Of a stretch of DNA of 7,442 bases, positions 6,431 through 7,442 are shown piece after piece. The DNA comes from Anaerolineales bacterium (GTDB lineage: Bacteria > Chloroflexota > Anaerolineae > Anaerolineales > E44-bin32), in the NCBI GenBank assembly GCA_023250385.1, contig JAHFAU010000097.1:1-7442 (forward strand). The letters run 5' to 3'. Position 1 is the stretch's first letter, and every line of letters starts with the position of its first letter. Below the pieces are notes generated by a model, which was not told the DNA's origin, did not search any database, and was given only the letters and a program-made list of their open reading frames with translations. A program made the translations under genes and the position numbers.

Positions 6431-7411
6431 ATGAGCGCGGCGGTTTCGGTTCACGATCTCTCCAAAACTTACATCGTGCACGAGCGCGCCAGCGGGGTAA
6501 AGGCGGCACTGCGAGGCGTCTTTCGCCGCGAGAAAAAGGAGGTCAAGGCAGTCCAGGCGATCAACTTCGAAATCCAGCCCGGTGAGATCGTCGGCTTCCT
6601 GGGGCCGAACGGAGCCGGGAAGACCACCACCCTCAAGATGCTCTCCGGCCTGCTCTACCCGACTGGCGGCGAAGCCCGAGTCTTGGGACATCTGCCGCAT
6701 CTGCGCGAGCGGGAGTATCTGCGCCAGATCACCCTGGTGACCGGGCAGCGCAACCAGCTTGTCTGGGACATCCCGGCAGCCGACTCGTACGACCTGTATC
6801 AAGCAATCTACGAGATCGACCCGGGGCTCTATAAGCGAACGGTCGAGGAGTTCGTTGAGATCCTGGATATGAAGGACCTGGTGCGGAAACCGGTCCGCAA
6901 CCTCTCGCTCGGCGAGCGGATGAAGGTCGAGATCGCCGGTTCGCTGCTGCATCACCCGCGGGTGCTGTTCTTGGATGAACCGACCCTCGGGTTGGACGTC
7001 CCGATGCAGCGCCGGATCCGGAAGTTTATCGGCGAGTACAACCAGCGCGAGGGCGCGACCGTGCTGCTGAGCAGCCACTACATGGCGGATGTGGAAGCCC
7101 TGTGCCGGCGGGTGATCGTGATTCATCAGGGCAGCATACTCTTCGATGGCGAGCTCTCGGCGCTGGCCGATCGCTTCACGAGCCACAAGAAGGTAGTCGT
7201 CAAGCCGGCCGACCAGAACCTGGACCTGAGCAGCTACGGGGAAATTGTCGAGGCCGACCTGGGCCGTGTCGCTTTTCGGGTTCCTAAGAGCGAGGTTCCG
7301 CAAGTCACCGCCCGGCTGCTCTCGGAGGTCGCGATCGACGATCTCTCGGTGGAAGATCCTCCGATCGAGGATGTCATCGAAGCAGTGTTCACCAAAGGCG
7401 AGAGCGCATGA
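6431..7411 (+). CDS. ABC-2-type exporter ATP-binding protein (COG4586-like)
   Basis: This 326-residue protein is a single nucleotide-binding domain with a C-terminal extension, and would power an exporter at the cytoplasmic face of the membrane. Visible motifs in order are Walker A GPNGAGKTT (58-66), Q-loop Q106 in VTGQRNQLVWD, the signature LSLGE (158-162), Walker B VLFLDEPT (178-185), D-loop GLD (187-189), and switch H216 in SSHYMAD. The 20-40 insertion (RASGVKAALRGVFRREKKEV) before the first core strand, the GQRNQLVWD segment and the LSLGER signature are typical of COG4586, the uncharacterised or viologen-exporter-like ATPases. Residues about 250-326 form the accessory domain. The substrate cannot be read from sequence. 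The start at 6431 is preceded only by a weak purine stretch (GAGCGAGCGG). Its stop codon overlaps the next start (ATGA), pointing to translational coupling with a permease. Confidence 0.93.
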   Translation: MSAAVSVHDLSKTYIVHERASGVKAALRGVFRREKKEVKAVQAINFEIQPGEIVGFLGPNGAGKTTTLKMLSGLLYPTGGEARVLGHLPHLREREYLRQITLVTGQRNQLVWDIPAADSYDLYQAIYEIDPGLYKRTVEEFVEILDMKDLVRKPVRNLSLGERMKVEIAGSLLHHPRVLFLDEPTLGLDVPMQRRIRKFIGEYNQREGATVLLSSHYMADVEALCRRVIVIHQGSILFDGELSALADRFTSHKKVVVKPADQNLDLSSYGEIVEADLGRVAFRVPKSEVPQVTARLLSEVAIDDLSVEDPPIEDVIEAVFTKGESA

Positions 7412-7442
7412 AGCACATCGCCCGCGTCATGCAAGCCGCGAT
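7408..7442 (+). CDS. Start of a probable ABC-2 permease, truncated by window edge
   Basis: An ATG at 7408 shares ATGA with the stop of the ATPase gene and opens a frame reading MKHIARVMQAA to the window edge. Eleven residues are too few to identify a protein. The call rests on the 4-bp overlap and the usual order of COG4586 operons, where membrane permease genes follow the ATPase. The basic start is compatible with a cytoplasmic N-terminus before a first membrane helix. Confidence 0.55.
   Translation, partial: MKHIARVMQAA

Noticed and set aside
6383..7303. Minus-strand frame of 306 codons opposite the ABC ATPase gene
   Set aside because: The plus strand has all ABC ATPase motifs in order; the antisense frame is a GC-rich shadow.

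Overview
The window is high-GC, densely coded bacterial DNA with five substantial genes and the first codons of a sixth. It shows no mobile elements, CRISPR array, rRNA or tRNA. GC-rich codon use, a GAF-SpoIIE phosphatase, an alpha/beta-fused 2-oxoacid dehydrogenase E1, a PepF-type peptidase, an Asp-box lipoprotein and a COG4586-type ABC ATPase, plus a likely leaderless promoter, together suggest an environmental Chloroflexota (Anaerolineae-like) genome. That assignment rests on gene style and is only moderately secure.

Layout. On the minus strand, positions 770 to 1 encode the N-terminal 256 residues of a GAF-domain/PP2C-type (SpoIIE) serine phosphatase, which runs off the left edge. The 209-bp divergent gap (771-979) holds a good sigma70-like promoter for this gene (869-897), a perfect 10-bp inverted repeat in its leader (786-810), and a TATAAT box placed so that the rightward gene would be transcribed from its own start codon (967-972).

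On the plus strand, 980-6239 looks like one transcription unit of three genes with gaps of 26 and 29 bp. They are a fused E1 alpha-beta 2-oxoacid dehydrogenase, oligoendopeptidase F (pepF), and a secreted lipoprotein with seven Asp-box repeats that is probably a beta-propeller. No shared pathway is obvious; close spacing is the only link. The 191-bp gap 6240-6430 contains a TATACT box, a small hairpin and a rho-independent-terminator-like hairpin whose arms overlap. A second unit then begins: an ABC-2-type exporter ATPase (6431-7411) whose stop overlaps, by 4 bp, the start of what is probably its permease (7408 onward, cut by the right edge).

There is no gene-free stretch longer than 300 bases. 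Every gene has intact motifs and none appears frameshifted. I see no clear evidence of an undescribed multi-gene system. The most interesting items are regulatory: the leader palindrome of the phosphatase gene, the leaderless E1 promoter, and the overlapping hairpins ahead of the ABC operon.
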